From Branchipolynoe longqiensis (Eukaryota > Annelida > Polychaeta > Phyllodocida > Polynoidae): DNA of 64,000 nt. The stretch covers positions 132,314,424 through 132,378,423 of the forward strand of contig CM059187.1 of assembly GCA_030323885.1 (NCBI GenBank), written 5' to 3'. Both the position numbers and the translations under genes were made by a program. This document shows, piece after piece, positions 42,158 through 53,020 of the stretch. Within the stretch, counting starts at the first letter, position 1, and the number at the start of each line of letters is the position of its first letter. A model generated the notes under the pieces. The model was not told the DNA's origin. It ran no database searches and saw only the letters and a program-made list of their open reading frames with translations.

Positions 42158-42564
42158 TAGATACAAGATTCACCCGTACTGCTGCAGTAGGGGTGCAAAC
42201 CAACCCTATGTAAAAGCTGTCGAAAATGCGGGTCAAAGAATTGAGAGCCTAATTTCACAATCTAAGAAGCAACATTTATTCTTTACATATGTATTATTGA
42301 GAGCCCGCTACCTTTGAGTTGAAAAATATGATATAATATCTAGTTTAATAAGATTTAAAAGTGAAATCGACGGCGTTCTGCGGCCGCCATCTTGTCTTTC
42401 TGCATTCTCTCCCATTTCACCAACTCTGCGCCTATATAAGTATCCATTTGATACTGGAGCCACAGTTTCTAGGTGATGTTCCATACTAACGCTATTTTCG
42501 CCCGTATTTATATAAGGCTGATCTTCACCCGTGTACTACAAGTACCGGGTGAATCTTTTATCTA
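42158..42564 (-). mobile_element. Mutator-like MITE family A, copy A6 (inverted)
   Basis: 407 bp, opposite orientation to A5 and separated from it by nine bases; followed by CCTTCAACC (42565-42573). Several substitutions relative to A5 show the two are not an assembly mirror image. Contains the YY1-type motif on the minus strand (42384-42394). Confidence 0.88.
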
Positions 42565-42673
42565 CCTTCAACCAAGATAACAATTTGTGTAGATTACTAT
42601 TAGGGAGATTTCCCTACTCACACTCTTATCTACTTGGCACCTATCGTAGTTAGGTGAATATTTTGTTTTAAAG

Positions 42674-43056
42674 CCGGTGTCGTATTCTCAGCGCCCGGTC
42701 ATCGTCAGCGGCCTGTCGTGGCTTCTGCGCATGCGCGGATTTTAATACATATGCAAAAGACCCATTCCCTCGCCGGCTACAAGCTCAGGCACGGTACCCG
42801 GCTGTGTTAGGGACCGATTAGGCCGAAATCTATTGAATGCGATCATATTTAACAGAATTACATACTCAAATAATGAAATTTAATTAAATTGACCTTAAAT
42901 TCCAAGCGATATTAACGTAGCAGCTCGATCAGCGTCGAATCGCCGGGTGTAAACAAAACAAATAGCAGTGATCGCCGCAACGTGCGAAAATCCGCGCATG
43001 CGCAGAAGCCACGACAGGCCGCTGACGATGACCGGGCGCTGACAATATGACACCGG
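42674..43056. mobile_element. DNA element with ~70-bp inverted ends
   Basis: Ends share CGGTGTCGTATTCTCAG (right end ATATGACACCG), GCGCCCGGTCATCGTCAGCG, GGCCTGTCGTGGCTTC and GCGCATGCGCGGATTTT. The inner sequence is related to the block at 27275-27470. The tandem NRF1-like GCGCATGCGC in each end is notable. No coding capacity. Confidence 0.8.
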
Positions 43057-43197
43057 GAACTCTCTAACGCCTAGATAAAAGATTTACACCTACCATATAC
43101 ACAATGCAGTGAATACAAAATATCCACTCATATCCTGAGTCACATGTACACAGGGCTGCGGGAGTAACTACTGCAGCGCTTCAAGAGTACATTATAT

Positions 43198-43617
43198 GGG
43201 GCTTTCCGGCCGAGATAACGCTGGGCGTGTCCGTACTCTCTCTGTGTACTATAACTATATGACTGCCTGTCTATATCATTGTATGTGTATGTATGTATGG
43301 ACATATGTGCATCGGCCTATGTATCTATGCCTGTATGTGTATATGTATTGTAGGACCGCTGTGCCTGAATGTCTCTTTGCCTGGATCTCTGCCTGTCTGT
43401 TTATTTGCCTCCCTCTTTCACTCCTTTCCTTTCTGTCTGCTTATATCTCCCACTCCCACTCCCCCGCCCCTCTCTCTCAATCTCATCCTCAGGTTTGACA
43501 TGACCTTAGATGTTGCCAGGACGTAAAACTCCAACAACCAACCAGCCTCACATGGCACTGCACGGACTGATACTACACGAGCGCCACCTAGCGTTATCTC
43601 GGCCGGCCGACAAGCCC
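43198..43617. mobile_element. DNA element with GGGCTTTCCGGCCGAG ends, holding a SINE tail
   Basis: Inverted ends (CCGGCCGAGATAACGCT on the left and AGCGTTATCTCGGCCGG on the right). A SINE tail (43497-43545, ACATGACCTTAGATGTTGCC) lies inside. Confidence 0.7.
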
Positions 43618-44403
43618 ATGTCCTGGAAAGGACGGCCTGTCACAACAACAGGGATGCGGGAGTACATATTTGCCAGCTGTCAATTATAATTTATTATCTG
43701 ACTCAGCTCTTAAGAGATAACTAATTCGCATTTCGGACAATAACATTAATAAACAAGACGGCGACACACGTCACAAGTACTAACGTTTCCTTCTCTTAGT
43801 TCGCTAACTCCACAAAAGAATTATAAGTGAGTGAGAGCTGGAACTAATGCATCCATGTTTTGGATCTGAAACTCCCCACGTGAGTTTAAGCTTTGTGGGT
43901 CTAAATGTATCCACATATTTATTGACAACTTGCCCCAAAATAAGAATATGTCAGCACCGTGCTCGATAGTTTTAGGATGCTATCGCTCAGATTAGTGTAA
44001 TAATCATCAATAGATTCACCTTTTTGATATGTGCGACGAGATTCCGGACGATAATAGAGGTTGTGGTGGTAGCTCTAAGACTAAGTTACTAGTTAGTAAG
44101 TAGGGCTTTCCGTAGGGTATATCTTAGACTAATAGCGATATAACGAATGGTAGACAGGAAGTGTGAACACTTATTTGTCTCATTTTTTTTTGGTACATTA
44201 GTTGTCCCAAGCAGGGGAAATTCCAGTCACAGACAACTGGTCTTCCCCACTCCACTGCTGGTCGATAGAAAGCCCGAGCCTACACTTTTACCGACCCAAG
44301 GGGTTTTTAACCGACCACACTACATAGACATGGTGTGAGAGCAACCAGCCTTTGATGACGCTGTAAGTTATACACAGCGGTGGAAATCCAAATTGGCAGA
44401 GCT

Positions 44404-44495
44404 GGGGGCAGGGGGAATCGAACCGCCGACCCTCAGATTAGGAGTCTGACCTAGAAAAAAGTCAGACACTCTAACCACTCCGCCACAGAGAACGC
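44404..44495 (-). other. tRNA-like sequence with internal insertion
   Basis: On the minus strand: GGCGGAGTGGTTAGAGTGTC, an odd TGACTTTTTTCTAGGTC insert, then a five-pair anticodon stem (TCAGA/TCTGA) around CTCCTAA (anticodon CCT) and a GGTTCGATTCC T arm. No convincing acceptor stem, and the insertion is not at the tRNA intron position. Most likely a tRNA pseudogene or SINE head. Confidence 0.4.
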
Positions 44496-44948
44496 CACAA
44501 ATGCTACATGCAATTTTATTACAGAGAGAAAGAGCAAAGTCTCAGTAACATAACACTTGTTATTTCATGTAAATATCTTCATTCTCTTAAAAGTTATGAC
44601 AAATTTAATGACATACAAGTAACAAGGTGACAATAATCACTACTAACATATAGAAGTGCATGGCACCAAAAATAAGTCTTATTTGATATTTTTTCATGCA
44701 AAGGGAATATTTTTACGAATACTAAGATCCAAAATGGCCACTCTACATCCAATATGGCCACCAAAAAGACGACAACGAATATAAAATTTGATGTATTTTC
44801 ACAAAGTTAATTAAGATTAAGTAGAAAAGAACATTTTAGGTCTACACAACCATACATACTTTGAGTCAACATAGTAAAACTAACATTTTTGTGGATGCCA
44901 CAATTCAAGATGGCTGTTAGAAATCCAATATGGCGAATAGTGAAATAG

Positions 44949-45030
44949 ATTCTTACTTCATCTTCCGAATACCGGAAGTTAAGTATCCGGGGAGAGGACA
45001 AGCTCGCGCATGGCCGGAAGTAGCCTCAGT
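44949..45030 (+). repeat. DIRS left inverted terminal repeat
   Basis: ATTCTTACTTCATCTTCC to GGAAGTAGCCTCAGT. The outer 40 bases are specific to this end; the inner 42 match the right end. Confidence 0.85.
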
Positions 45031-45339
45031 ACGCAACTCGGCAACGGACGAAGCAACAGCGAGTTGAGGAGGAATTTTTAAAAAAGGTAAGTTGTTGATA
45101 AATTGAACAATTAGTATTACAATTATTGGTACAAAGTTGACAGACTGTGCATGCTTTGCCTTGCTGAAAGTTCTCTGTGAACTTATACGATTTTAACTCT
45201 GTCGTTACAGATCGTACTGACTGCGAGTGTGCGTGCCCTGAGCACACACTCGGCCGAACACGAAAGCCCAATCTAACCGTGGCGAGTAAGCGGTGTGGTC
45301 GCTATATTGAAGCACAAGTCTGGTGGTGTGACGAAGTTA

Positions 45340-46974
45340 ATGGCACGTATGATGTCTACGGATGAACCCACACCCCAATTGTCAAGCACTCAAGGGTTGA
45401 GTGAGAATGATTCTGAGGCGGTGGAAGCGCGTACAAAAGCAAAAAGGAAGAAAATGGCTGCGGGCGAGGTGAAACCAAAATCGCGCGGGAAAGTGACGGA
45501 CGTAGGTCAGATAAGCCAAACGCAGTGCGGTACTCAAGCTTCGGAGATGGATGAATTTAAAAAGATGTACCAAGAAATGTTAGAGATGAGAGACGAATCA
45601 AAGAGGGAAAAAGAGGAATTAGTGCGCCTGAGAGAGGAGGAAAAGTCATGGAGAGATAGCCAAGATGGAGGCGAGGAATCCTATGTGGGTCATCGCGATG
45701 ACGCGCAAGAGACGTATGTAGGTCAACAAAGTGGTGCGTGTCGGGGCGTTTGGGATTACGATGACGAGGAGGAAGCACACGATATTTACGGTGCAGATGA
45801 AGACGACAGTGATTTTGAGTCGATAACTTCTATGAACATGGTGGATCAATTAGCGGCTTTGAAGGCAAAATTTGGGAAAAACTCATCAAAGCAGGGCGCT
45901 AAAGTGGACATTGCTAGTCAAGGCACTGTAACAACAAAACAAGTTACGGCATCGCCGTTCAGCGGATTTAAAGCGCCAGTAAAACCAAAGCAGGTAGAAA
46001 CGACGGCTGTTTCAAAAGAAAAACAAAGCGATGGGGCAGTAAGTAACACCACGACAAATCCAAAGAGAAGGGAGTTTAAGCTGGATACGGGACTCCATGA
46101 GGGAGCTCTGTTGACTAAGTTGCAGGAAGAATACAAAAATGTCAAGAAACCAGTGGCACCGCGCATTACAATAAGCGAGAGCATGGCTGGGATTATCCAC
46201 CACTACTATGAAGGCGGTGATGGAGGCCCCAAAACTTTAAAAACATTAAGGGAAATTTCGCGGCAGTATACAGGCTTAGCAGATGTCCCAGGGGCCAGGG
46301 TTCAGGCCTTGAACGAGGAGATCAGATTCGCTGAGGGTCTAAGAGACGGCGAAAGTTCGCTTCTTATGGCGACAAAAGGAGTTGTGGGAGCACTGACAGC
46401 TATTGCTCCGGTAATGGACATAATCTTACAACGAGGATCTGCAGATCCGGAACTTAATGATCATGCACTACACATGTTAAATGCGATACGTATGTTAGTT
46501 AACACGCATGGGCAGATGCGAGTCGACAGAAAGCAAAGTGTGAACAAAGTCGTGCATTCCCGCTTAGGGAAGGAACTCATAAAACAGAAACGAGACGTTT
46601 ATGGAGATCTGCCGGAACCAACGGAGTACCTGCTCGGGGAAAATCTAGGTGAACGTAACAAACAACTCATGAAGTCGGTCCGAGCTGCAGACAACTGTAT
46701 GTATGCGAATACGGGATATAAAGGAAAGAGGCGACAGGACTTCTTCCACCAAAACCGTGGTAACCATAGCTCCCCATACAACAGGTTCAGGGGAACTGGA
46801 CGGGCAAGGGGATTTCGCGGCAGGGTGACTTCCACATGGGGATCTAGGCAAGCACCACCAGAGAGGCGCTTTGGCAGATCAACTGAGGACTACCCCCAAT
46901 ACGGGAACACCCCAAGTGCGAGTAAGGGGCGTGGCCAGGGAAACCCCAGCAGAGGAGGGGGTTTTCAGAAGTGA
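45340..46974 (+). CDS. DIRS Gag-like protein
   Basis: 544 codons from ATG 45340 to TGA. In order: Lys/Glu-rich N terminus with a coiled coil (about residues 85-120), an acidic region (DYDDEEEAHDIYGADEDDSD), a conserved core with SRQYTGLADVPG that is shared with the Gag at 54831-56105, and a C-terminal RG-rich tail (FRGTGRARGFRGR, SRGGGFQK), probably RNA-binding. There is no zinc knuckle. The frame is fully open. The tail holds the heptamer GGGTTTT (46959-46965) six bases before the stop. A possible acceptor (TTACAG) lies at 45205-45210, so the leader may be spliced. Confidence 0.85.
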   Translation: MARMMSTDEPTPQLSSTQGLSENDSEAVEARTKAKRKKMAAGEVKPKSRGKVTDVGQISQTQCGTQASEMDEFKKMYQEMLEMRDESKREKEELVRLREEEKSWRDSQDGGEESYVGHRDDAQETYVGQQSGACRGVWDYDDEEEAHDIYGADEDDSDFESITSMNMVDQLAALKAKFGKNSSKQGAKVDIASQGTVTTKQVTASPFSGFKAPVKPKQVETTAVSKEKQSDGAVSNTTTNPKRREFKLDTGLHEGALLTKLQEEYKNVKKPVAPRITISESMAGIIHHYYEGGDGGPKTLKTLREISRQYTGLADVPGARVQALNEEIRFAEGLRDGESSLLMATKGVVGALTAIAPVMDIILQRGSADPELNDHALHMLNAIRMLVNTHGQMRVDRKQSVNKVVHSRLGKELIKQKRDVYGDLPEPTEYLLGENLGERNKQLMKSVRAADNCMYANTGYKGKRRQDFFHQNRGNHSSPYNRFRGTGRARGFRGRVTSTWGSRQAPPERRFGRSTEDYPQYGNTPSASKGRGQGNPSRGGGFQK

Positions 46975-48900
46975 GCCATCCTATCCAGGTGGGTGACTCA
47001 GAGACTTTGAAGCCTGGTAAGGAACACTTGTTAAATGACCAAATATTTACTGCAGGCAATATTGTAAATTATATACATAACTGGTCATATCTGACGTCAA
47101 TTAATTGGATATTAAATTGTGTAAAAGGAATTCTAATAAAATTCATAGAGCCTCCAGTACAGGAGAGGGAACCATTCCCCTTTAGGATGGATAAACGAGA
47201 AAAAGAGTTTGTAACTAATGAGGTAAAATTATTAATTGAAAAGAAAGTGGTAAAAGAAGTGGAGGAGGATCCTGAACAATGGGTGTCGAACATTTTTCTT
47301 AGGCCTAAATCTAATGGCAAATTTAGAATGATCCTGGATCTAACAGAACTAAACAAACGTATAGAGTATAAACACTTCAAAATGTTTAATTTAAAAACTG
47401 CACTAGACCTGTTGGAACCAGGCATGTGGATGGCGAGCGCTGACCTCACAGATGCTTACTATTCAGTCCCAATTGATAAAAGACAAAGAAAATTTCTTAG
47501 ATTCCGACTAGGGAATAAACTATTCGAGTACCAGGTGTTGCCTAATGGGCTTTCGCCAGGGCCCCGTATTTTTACAAAATTGTTAAAACCCATCTATGCA
47601 CAATGGGGAGAGAACGGACATGTGGGGTTCCCGTACCTAGATGATAGTTTTGTCATAGGAAGAACTAGAGAAAAATGTCAGAAAGCCATTGAGGAACTCA
47701 CTAGAACATTCACCAATTTAGGATTCAGAGTGAATAAAGAAAAATCGGTTTTGACGCCGGTGCAATGCCTTACATTCTTAGGATTTGACATTGACTCTGT
47801 AAACATGTGGGTATCATTAACGGATGAGAAAAAACAAAAGATTTGATCAGTTATAGATGAAGTAGAAAAAGCACCACAGAATAATCTGACCATACGCCAA
47901 GTAGCGGGATTGATAGGATTGATGGTATCATATGCACCAGCAGTTGAGTATGCGGGAATCCATTTTAAGACTTTAGAAAGGGATAAAATTAAGGCGTTAA
48001 AAAGGAGTAAAGGAAATTTCGAAAGTACAATGTGGATCTCAGACGGAGGTTATAAAGATATGGAATGGTGGAGAACAAATTTAAAGAACCAACGACTAAT
48101 CAGGAGAGCAGAACCAGACTTAGAATTGTTTACAGATGCTTCGCACCAGGGGTGGGGAGCGCACACAGATGAACAAACGGGGGGAAGATGGCATCCGAAT
48201 GAGTTGACACATATTAATGCATTAGAACTGAGAGCTATAGCCTTTGGCCTAAAAAGCCTATGTAAAAGAAGGAATATTCATATTAGAGTCAGAACAGATA
48301 GTACCACAGCGCTGGCATATGTCAAAAACATGGGAGGCACAAATTCAGAGGATTGCCTAAGGGAGGCACTGATAATCTGGGAATGGGCCCAAGAAAAGGG
48401 GAATTGGTTAACAATTACTCATATCCCGGGAGTAGATAATGTGCTGGCGGATCTTAGATCAAGAAAAGGACCACCTCGAATGGGAATTAAATCCAAAGAT
48501 TTTCGAAGCCATCTGTGACCAGTGGGGAACACCAGAGGTGGACATGTTTGCATCACGTTTAAATAGGAAAATAGACAAATATGTGAGCTGGGAACCAGAG
48601 CCAGATAATTGGAGAACAGACGCTTTCTCAATGAGCTGGTCAAACATGTACGTTTATTGTTTTCCACCTTTCAGCCTCCTCCCCAGGGTGATAAGGAAGA
48701 TCCAAAGGGACGGGGCCAGGGCGATAGTGGTGGCTCCTCATTGGGCCGCACAACCGTGGCATCCATTACTACAAGGAGAAGCCAGGGACAGAATCGAGTT
48801 CCAAAAAGGGGAGCGGAACCTATATGGAGTCAGCGACCAGAAAAACTACGCAGCTTGGCTAGGTCTAACAACATCAAGGTTAACGGCGTACCGCTTCTAG
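46926..48900 (+). pseudogene. DIRS Pol: RT, RNase H and C-terminal domain; one stop, one frameshift
   Basis: Pol opens at 46926 in the -1 frame of Gag and has no early ATG, which fits expression by frameshifting. RT: KFRMILDLTELNKRIEYKHFKM, SADLTDAYYSVPI, catalytic YLDD at 47634-47645. An in-frame TGA (47844-47846) interrupts the thumb region; the frame continues through GLIGLMVSYAPA. RNase H: FTDAS (Asp at 48135), NALELRA, RTDSTTA, NVLAD. A one-base loss near 48465 shifts the last part (48468-48830: DHLEWELNP, PEVDMFASRLN, FPPFSLLPRV), the domain sometimes compared with DNA methyltransferases. It ends at TAG 48898. Confidence 0.85.
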
Positions 48901-49865
48901 GTGGAACGTTAGAAGGGTACAATCTTGATAGAAAGTCTTTACAGTTCTTTAGTCATACGTGGAGATTGTCAACAAGAAAGAACTATACTACTCATATAAA
49001 TAAATGGGCCCTTTGGGCCATAGAAAATAATGTTAGCGTTATGAACCCCACGTTGGCGGGAATAATTAAGTATTTGAGAACATATTTTGAGAGTGGGGTA
49101 GGATATGGGGCAATTAATACAGCCAGATGTGCGCTGAGCTTGATCTTGCCCAGAAGGATAGATGGAACTACAGTAGGGGAACACTACATAGTGAGGTGGT
49201 TCTGCAAAAGTTGCCATGAGCAACGACCACCGCAACCTAGATACGATAGTTTTTGGAAAGTGCAGGTGGTCCTAAATTGGATAGAAAAACTAGGATACAA
49301 TGCTGCAATGAGTTTAAAACTTTTGTCTTATAAGGTAACAATGTTATTATTACTGGTGTCCTCTCAGAGGGGACAAACTATTCTCAACCTAGCTACGGAT
49401 AGGATGAGGATAGAAGAGGATTCAGTTGTATTCAAAATGAAGTGTTTGTTAAAGCATAACCAGCTGGGTCAACCGCTGGATGCCATAAGGTTTTATGAAT
49501 ATAAAGAAAATCGAAAACTGTGTGTAGTAACAGCTTTAAAGAGATATCTAAAAAGGACGGTGAAAGTAAGGAAGTACTCTACCCAGCTGTTGTTGTCCTA
49601 CATTGGACCACATGGACCCATATCAAGGGCCACTTTGGCAAGATGGACTTTGAGTGCGCTAGAAAACGCTGGTATTGATACGTCAAAATACAAAGGACAC
49701 AGCACACGAGGAGTGTCAGCGTCCTCAGCTAAAGCTCTGGGGGCTAGCCTAAATGCCATAATGAGGAACGCATCATGGCGGGACAGCACAAGCTTTGCCA
49801 GGTTCTATCACAAATCATTAGAAGATCCGGGTGAAGTGCAGAGACTGATATTGAAAAGACATTAG
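48756..49865 (+). CDS. DIRS tyrosine recombinase (start codon degenerate)
   Basis: Overlaps the end of Pol in the -1 frame, as in the sister element, where the start is ATG (57822); here the aligned codon is GTG at 48756, and no in-frame ATG precedes the catalytic core, so initiation may be lost. The body is open to TAG at 49863. Catalytic residues: Arg in SSQRGQTI, HSTR at 49698-49709, Trp in NASWRDS, Tyr in FARFYHK. It inserts the circular double-stranded intermediate without target duplication. Confidence 0.82.
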   Translation: MASITTRRSQGQNRVPKRGAEPIWSQRPEKLRSLARSNNIKVNGVPLLGGTLEGYNLDRKSLQFFSHTWRLSTRKNYTTHINKWALWAIENNVSVMNPTLAGIIKYLRTYFESGVGYGAINTARCALSLILPRRIDGTTVGEHYIVRWFCKSCHEQRPPQPRYDSFWKVQVVLNWIEKLGYNAAMSLKLLSYKVTMLLLLVSSQRGQTILNLATDRMRIEEDSVVFKMKCLLKHNQLGQPLDAIRFYEYKENRKLCVVTALKRYLKRTVKVRKYSTQLLLSYIGPHGPISRATLARWTLSALENAGIDTSKYKGHSTRGVSASSAKALGASLNAIMRNASWRDSTSFARFYHKSLEDPGEVQRLILKRH

Positions 49866-50112
49866 AACAACTATGATAAGAATGGTTATAAAGTGTTTTT
49901 AAAACGGTAAGAGAAAATACACTGGGAAGGCATGAATAAGTATGTTAAATGGAAGTTTATAACTACCACTTTTAAAATAAACACTTGAAAAAAGAAAAGG
50001 TGTGTTTTAACAAAACTAAGAAAAGCCAGAAGTTCAGAGGGTGTTATTGAGGAGTGAGAGGAAGAAAGTATAAGGAGGAGAGGTCGGAAAGCAAAAAACC
50101 AAGCTACGAAGA

Positions 50113-50209
50113 CTCTCCCCGGATACTTAACTTCCGGTATTCGGAAGATGAAGTAAGAATATTTTAGTATTACTTACGAATCTACGAATACGAAGGTAAG
50201 GATCAGGGG
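50113..50209 (+). repeat. DIRS internal complementary region
   Basis: The first half (50113-50160) is the complement of the left terminus; the second half (50172-50209) is the complement of the right terminus. Confidence 0.88.
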
Positions 50210-50350
50210 CCCGCCCACCCACGCCTTGTTAAAGAAATAGAACCGCAAATACTCGAGTATAAATATTAAATAAGGTTCTGTGAACATGGTGATGGGACAG
50301 GGGGTTACTGATCCAAGTGAATAGGTTTTTTGTTCCCTCCAACTACGAAA

Positions 50351-50428
50351 ACTGAGGCTACTTCCGGACATGCGCGAGCTTGTCCTCTCCCCTGATCCTT
50401 ACCTTCGTATTCGTAGATTCGTAAGAAT
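50351..50428 (+). repeat. DIRS right inverted terminal repeat
   Basis: ACTGAGGCTACTTCCGG to TTCGTAAGAAT; inverted relative to the left end over 50351-50391. Confidence 0.85.
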
Positions 50429-52900
50429 CTTAGTAATACTTCAACTTACAAGTAAGTCTAGTAATACTAAAATATTAGTAAAATTACAATATTTTTCTAA
50501 TCTATGCCATACAATTAGATGTATTCCTTGTATCTACAGAAAATAATCTTTGCAAAATAAAGGTCTAGTAGTCTGTAGAAAAGTCAACATTCCCCATGTA
50601 ACAAATTCATGCCTTTAAAACACCATATTTTTGGAATGAAAACGTTGGCTTTTTTCCCTATGTCACATTAGGCCTTAATTTTTTCATATTTATCCCTCCA
50701 AAGTGTAAGAATACTAATTCTAATAAGAAAATATGTCCTCTACTCTTTCCATAATTGTTTTTGACCATTTAAAATGTTGTTGTAAATATAGTTTATTCAT
50801 TGAATAAAGTCTTTTGTCAGCGCCGTGGCACTGGTCTTCCAGCCATGTGACAATACAGTTATTTACAATATATGTATACGTAGTCTGGTATTGTCATCAG
50901 CAGCTACCTCAAATCAGCTGAAATAACAATATCAAACATTAGTTTGACAATTCACATAAAATAGCAGTTATATGTTGTATTCATACACACTTAGATACAT
51001 ACATGTGTATTGATTAGACCTTTACATTACTGAGTGGTTAGGTGCATAGTTTCCCTTCATAGGTTTGTATGCCTACTATGTTGTGAGTTGTAAAATTATC
51101 ATGTCGTTGGAGTTAACATTTTGAGATGGAGTGTTAGTAGAATGGTTTGTTTATTCTGTTAGATAGAGTGTGGTTAGCTTGTAGGATCATGCTTAAAAGG
51201 TTAATACCTCGGGTGTTATTTGACTACATGAAGTAGTTTGAGTCAGTAGGTTGTTAGTAATGATGGGATAAACAATGGTTGGAGGATTGTACATTTCAGT
51301 CATTTAGTAGTCTAGTACAGACTTTATTAGTGTATGTTTATACAAAGACCCTATAATACCAAGACGGGATTACATACGGGAAAATACATAGGCCCCATTT
51401 ACCATGAAACAACCCTCTAACATTGTCCCATCTGAGTTGGAAATATGAGATCAAATGTAAGTGTGTGATTTGATTTAGAAAAAAATGCTTCATCAGACCA
51501 TGCAGCTCTAAAACATGGTTCGAACTCATGGGTTCAAATCCCATGACCTACAACGACTTACATCAATAGGTCAGCCCACAGCACATCACATGCCAACAAA
51601 CAAATGATGGTGCAATGGCGCCATTACTAGAAAATGCTAGGTGACCAGGCTATATTTTATTTAGGTCATTCTACATCACATGGTCATCACGAGATGTCAA
51701 TACCGGTCATAGCGAGAGGACTTTTGGAAAGCTTATCAAAAGTATTTTGGGTTCTTTCAGCTCTAAATTGCTTCAAAACTAGCCATTTTTCATCAAAATG
51801 ACTCCGGGCTAATGAATAGTAGGTCATAACGATCAATTTGATATATTTATCTAAAAAATAAGACAAAAATTCAAACGCGATCGGACTATGCAACTTTGAT
51901 CTGCGATTCAACAGGTCACAACTTCTTGAAGTTCTTCAAAGTTCAAGTTCTTGGATGATGGAAGTTGGGACCTTTGCCCCTTCCCAGTCATACCCTTTTA
52001 CTATATATATATATACTCATTCGTTAAATTTTTGCAGTGAAATTGACCTGGCGATATTTTACTTTATAATTATATTAAGAAAACTACCACTTTCTGTACG
52101 TGTGTTCACCACCTCATCACCACCCTCTGACTCTGATAACCCAACTACAAATGTCAACCACACCATGTCCTAATTAATAACCATGGTTATGGCGGTAACC
52201 CCACACCCACCTGCTGTGTGCAGACAGCAGGAACCACTGCTGCTCCAGCGGTGCACCAGGCACACATACATTGTCTATTCTGTGGGTGGTACCACCGTGT
52301 GTGCCTCTGTGTCTGGCATGTACACTGTCACTGCCATTTTCTAGGTTGATGCAGTGTGTTTCCCCTCCCCCCGTCCCCACACCCTTGCAGAAAAGATCCT
52401 GATTAGTGTCGGTATCTCGGAATACTCCCCACTTTAATGTAATGGTTAAAATTGAAAACGCTTACTTATATATTTACTCCCAAGCTTTTCTCAAATGCCA
52501 TAATATAGGTTTTCTAAGTCCTTGTAACAGTGGTATCTAACACATTAGTTCTAAGAACAATTGGTTGTGTTCCTTATTTCGCTGGTCCATTAGGAAGAAC
52601 TGAACTTCTGACCCAAAATGTCAGGTGGCAGCTTACACGGTTGACATTCTATCCATCACGATATCCCCATCATAAAACTCACTTTGCACCTATATATAAT
52701 CATATACTTGAACTTGATGACTAAACTTTGTAGGATTCTTACAATACATTTCTTTCTAATGTAGATTGCAGTGAAACTGCCCTTGAAACTATTTTGCAGT
52801 AGATAAAATGCCACGTTGTATACATTATAGTTCATACATGTATTCTCCACTTTCCGGTGTGTAAGCTGAAGCTGCAACCTGGCGTGCTGAGTTGCAGTTT
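50429..52900. other. intergenic region upstream of POLR1A
   Basis: Mostly AT-rich and unassigned. Half of a family B MITE lies at about 51760-51898. The GC-richer part at 52180-52390 shows no homology I recognise. The POLR1A promoter and any 5' noncoding exon should lie near the right edge; TTTCCGG (52851-52857) is a possible ETS site. Confidence 0.4.
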
Positions 52901-53020
52901 CAGTCTTTCCTGAGAGACCACCAGAAGCCAGAACACACGTATTGCATTGGTTTCTTATTGCAAATGCTAGTTAACATAATTTCTCACTGTGTACACATTT
53001 ATACAGGAAACGCCAGAACG

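Larger units (their letters stand above)
44949..50428 (+). mobile_element. DIRS-type YR retrotransposon, nearly intact
   Basis: Inverted terminal repeats: left 44949-45030, right 50351-50428, sharing a 42-bp core (GGGGAGAGGACAAGCTCGCG). Inside the right end lies the internal complementary region (50113-50209), which joins the complements of the two terminus-specific parts (44949-44988 and 50392-50428). This layout defines DIRS elements and templates the circular intermediate. Gag, Pol and recombinase are present; only three lesions are seen (TGA at 47844, a one-base loss near 48465, and GTG in place of the recombinase ATG). Intergenic between SGPL1 and POLR1A. Confidence 0.92.

Noticed and set aside
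41742..42564. Palindrome as a sequencing fold-back artefact
   Set aside because: The two arms differ by several substitutions and small indels and each keeps its own element ends.
46962..46968. TTTTCAG as a 3' splice site instead of a frameshift site
   Set aside because: Possible in this element and in the Ngaro element, but the second DIRS element has the heptamer without CAG, so the slip site explains all three better.
47844..47846. TGA read through as selenocysteine or programmed readthrough in DIRS Pol
   Set aside because: A second lesion (frameshift near 48465) and the lost recombinase ATG point to ordinary decay; no supporting structure was seen.
52964..53020. Upstream in-frame ATG as the POLR1A start
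   Set aside because: The extra residues look like intron translation, an acceptor-like ACAG lies between, and the family N terminus aligns with ATG 53021.
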